DNA from: Prochilodus magdalenae
Taxonomy: Eukaryota > Chordata > Actinopteri > Characiformes > Prochilodontidae
NCBI GenBank assembly: GCA_024036415.1
Contig: JAMWET010001352.1
Location: 35,001-99,000, forward strand
DNA length: 64,000 nucleotides
Reading direction: 5' to 3'
The translations under genes and the position numbers were made by a program. This document shows, one piece after another, positions 62,659 to 64,000 of this stretch; position 1 is the first letter of the stretch, and every line of letters begins with the position of its first letter. Below the pieces are notes generated by a model that saw only the letters and a list, made by a program, of their open reading frames with translations, was not told the origin of the DNA and did not search any database.

Positions 62659-63314
62659 TTATATATATATATAATATATATTCATGTGCATCATCACACT
62701 ACAGCTCAACCTAGAAGCTCCCAAACCAAGTCATAACTACCAGCAGCCAGCTCTACTCCTCAGGCTGCATCATAAACTCATATACATATAAAGAGTGTCA
62801 TTAGACAGATACGAACCCCTCCACACACACACACCCGCACACAGAAAAAAAAGCTTTTTCAGATGCGCATCACATTGGCAACAGTTCCCGTTTGCCGCAA
62901 TCGATAGAGCAAATCCCTCTGTGCTAACACCATCACCTCGACACAAAATCTATACACACACACTTATCATACACCTTGTCCTGGCTGAGAGCACAGCTGA
63001 GCTCTACACCAAACGAGGTGGACCACTGAGATGACTGTCCTCCATATCTTACTTTACACAGGAGATCGAGCTTACTACATCTGATTATAAACAGTCTGAC
63101 TAGGGACGCATATGATAAACTGATTCACTCGATTATCCACAGAACTGATCACATCTACATGAGTGTGCTTTTTAAACCACCTGCTTCTGGTGATAAATGA
63201 GTTGATGGCTTTCCCTAAATCTTCATCCCACTTCTGACACCAGCGTGGTGTCAAGAATGTCAAGGAATGCCAATTTCTGCCCAAAACACACCCTTTAATT
63301 GAAGAACAGTGAAG

Positions 63315-63359
63315 GCAGACGGGCCACAGGCAGACGTGCCACAGGCTGACGTGCCACAG
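63315..63359. repeat. 15-bp tandem repeat, three units
   Basis: GCAGACGGGCCACAG, GCAGACGTGCCACAG and GCTGACGTGCCACAG follow each other without gaps; the encoded Trp-His frame is incidental. Confidence 0.9.
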
Positions 63360-63619
63360 AAAGCCAGCCAGAATATTTGAATGCCACACAGGTCCATTCT
63401 ACAGTTAACACAAAATCCATTTTAAATATATAACAAAGTAACACCCACCTCACACAACACAAACAGCAACGCACATAATAAATGTCTACGGCAAGCAGGG
63501 GGAGACGGAGCACACAGCACGCTCTTGTATATCACACCCCTCAAAACCCCTTCAAATGGAGCAAGAGGCGGCCGCCACGATCTCATTTATTTATCTTCAC
63601 TTTTGTATGAACTAAACTG

Positions 63620-64000
63620 CATTACTGTATCTGTCTGTCTGTCTGTATGTCTGGTCATGTCCATATGCCAATCAAACCTCTGGTTACTTCAGGTTATTGC
63701 ACTACTCTTCCTGCTCCACCCTGGCTCCACCCTCTCCCACACCTGATGCTAATCGGACCTCATTTGGACATCCATTAAGACCCCTTTGTTTGCCCTGCTT
63801 GTTGTGAAGTCTCTGTTTTCCCCTCGTGAGTGTAAGCCGTGTTTCCCTTCAGTTCTTGTTTCCTGTCTTTTGTTGTGTTTGTGGTTAATTCTGAGTTTTT
63901 GCCCTTGTTTTGTTCCTGGCTGTCGTCTCTCTCTTTATGTACATGTCTTTGTTGATACCCACCTGTGTTTTGACCACGGTCTCCCGGACACTTAAATAAA
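63620..64000 (+). mobile_element. LTR-like or other retroelement end, cut by window edge
   Basis: The C/T-rich stretch with ACCCTGGCTCCACCCTCTCC, ACACCTGATGCTAATCGGAC and GGACATCCATTAAGACCCCT, ending in ACTTAAATAAA at the window edge, resembles the polyadenylation half of fish LTR elements. Neither a TG start nor the 3' end can be confirmed. The open frames here have no domain signature. Confidence 0.4.

Larger units (their letters stand above)
31421..64000 (-). other. plxdc2: plxdc2 intron 1 and possible 5' flank (partial)
   Basis: Exon 2 begins mid-codon, so an upstream coding exon must exist to the right on this strand. A scan for the reverse complement of the expected Asp-Trp-Gln-Tyr-Gly end of exon 1 found nothing, so exon 1 is probably beyond 64000 or too diverged to see. 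No other gene is recognised. Repeats are listed separately. Stretches where I see only non-coding sequence are 31421-32941, 33600-34337, 34630-35634, 36519-38668, 38796-41519, 42745-43384, 44160-45400, 45469-46697, 48400-49139, 49521-50515, 53961-54295, 55140-56321, 57961-58763, 59216-60422, 60616-62187 and 62684-63314. Confidence 0.65.

Noticed and set aside
31421..64000. plxdc2 exon 1 (signal peptide) within the window
   Set aside because: The reverse complement of the expected exon end was looked for and not found; no ATG frame with a signal peptide followed by a phase-1 donor could be supported.

Overview
This is a vertebrate nuclear sequence, most likely from a teleost fish and possibly an otophysan (characin, catfish or knifefish lineage). 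The evidence is canonical GT-AG exons of a vertebrate membrane-protein gene separated by kilobase introns, an AT-rich background, many CA/GT/GA/GATA microsatellites, and a dense load of fish-type repeats: Tc1/mariner relics, hAT ends, tRNA-derived SINEs, L2/Rex1-type LINE ends and a solo LTR. There are no bacterial or viral features and no long open reading frames. The otophysan assignment rests only on repeat flavour and is an inference.

One gene is recognised: plxdc2 (plexin domain-containing 2, a single-pass membrane protein related to TEM7), on the minus strand. Three internal coding exons are supported, in transcription order: exon 2 (31420 to 31233), exon 3 (15865 to 15719) and exon 4 (13073 to 13004). 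Their boundaries are consensus splice sites, their phases agree (1, 0, 0, 1), and together they read continuously into the conserved start of the extracellular domain. The signal-peptide exon (exon 1) should lie to the right of 31420, and exon 5 to the left of 13004. I found neither, so 1-13003 is read as intron 4 and 31421-64000 as intron 1, possibly including some 5' flank.

Layout. 1-13003: part of intron 4, with a perfect 20-bp-arm palindrome at 8204-8245, a solo LTR with target duplication at 5670-5922, SINE pieces, MITE-like elements and a decayed Tc1-like element. 13074-15718: intron 3, with a LINE/SINE 3' tail. 15866-31232: intron 2, with two closely similar, oppositely oriented Tc1-like copies (16.9 and 25.7 kb), two SINEs and long GA and GT microsatellites. 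31421-64000: repeat-rich, with a 14-bp minisatellite (34.3 kb), a GATA-tailed LINE end, several Tc1-like fragments, a 1,012-bp hAT-type element with an 8-bp target duplication (47.25 kb), tandem segmental duplications (43.4 and 50.9 kb), a 1.1-kb telomere-like G/T-rich array (56.3 kb), a reverse-transcriptase fragment (58.8 kb) and a 16-bp minisatellite (62.2 kb).

I see no multi-gene system. The interest lies in the mobile-element record inside the introns of one gene, in several unusual tandem or inverted structures, and in a possible long intronic RNA hairpin. Nearly all other open frames are chance frames or run through simple repeats.
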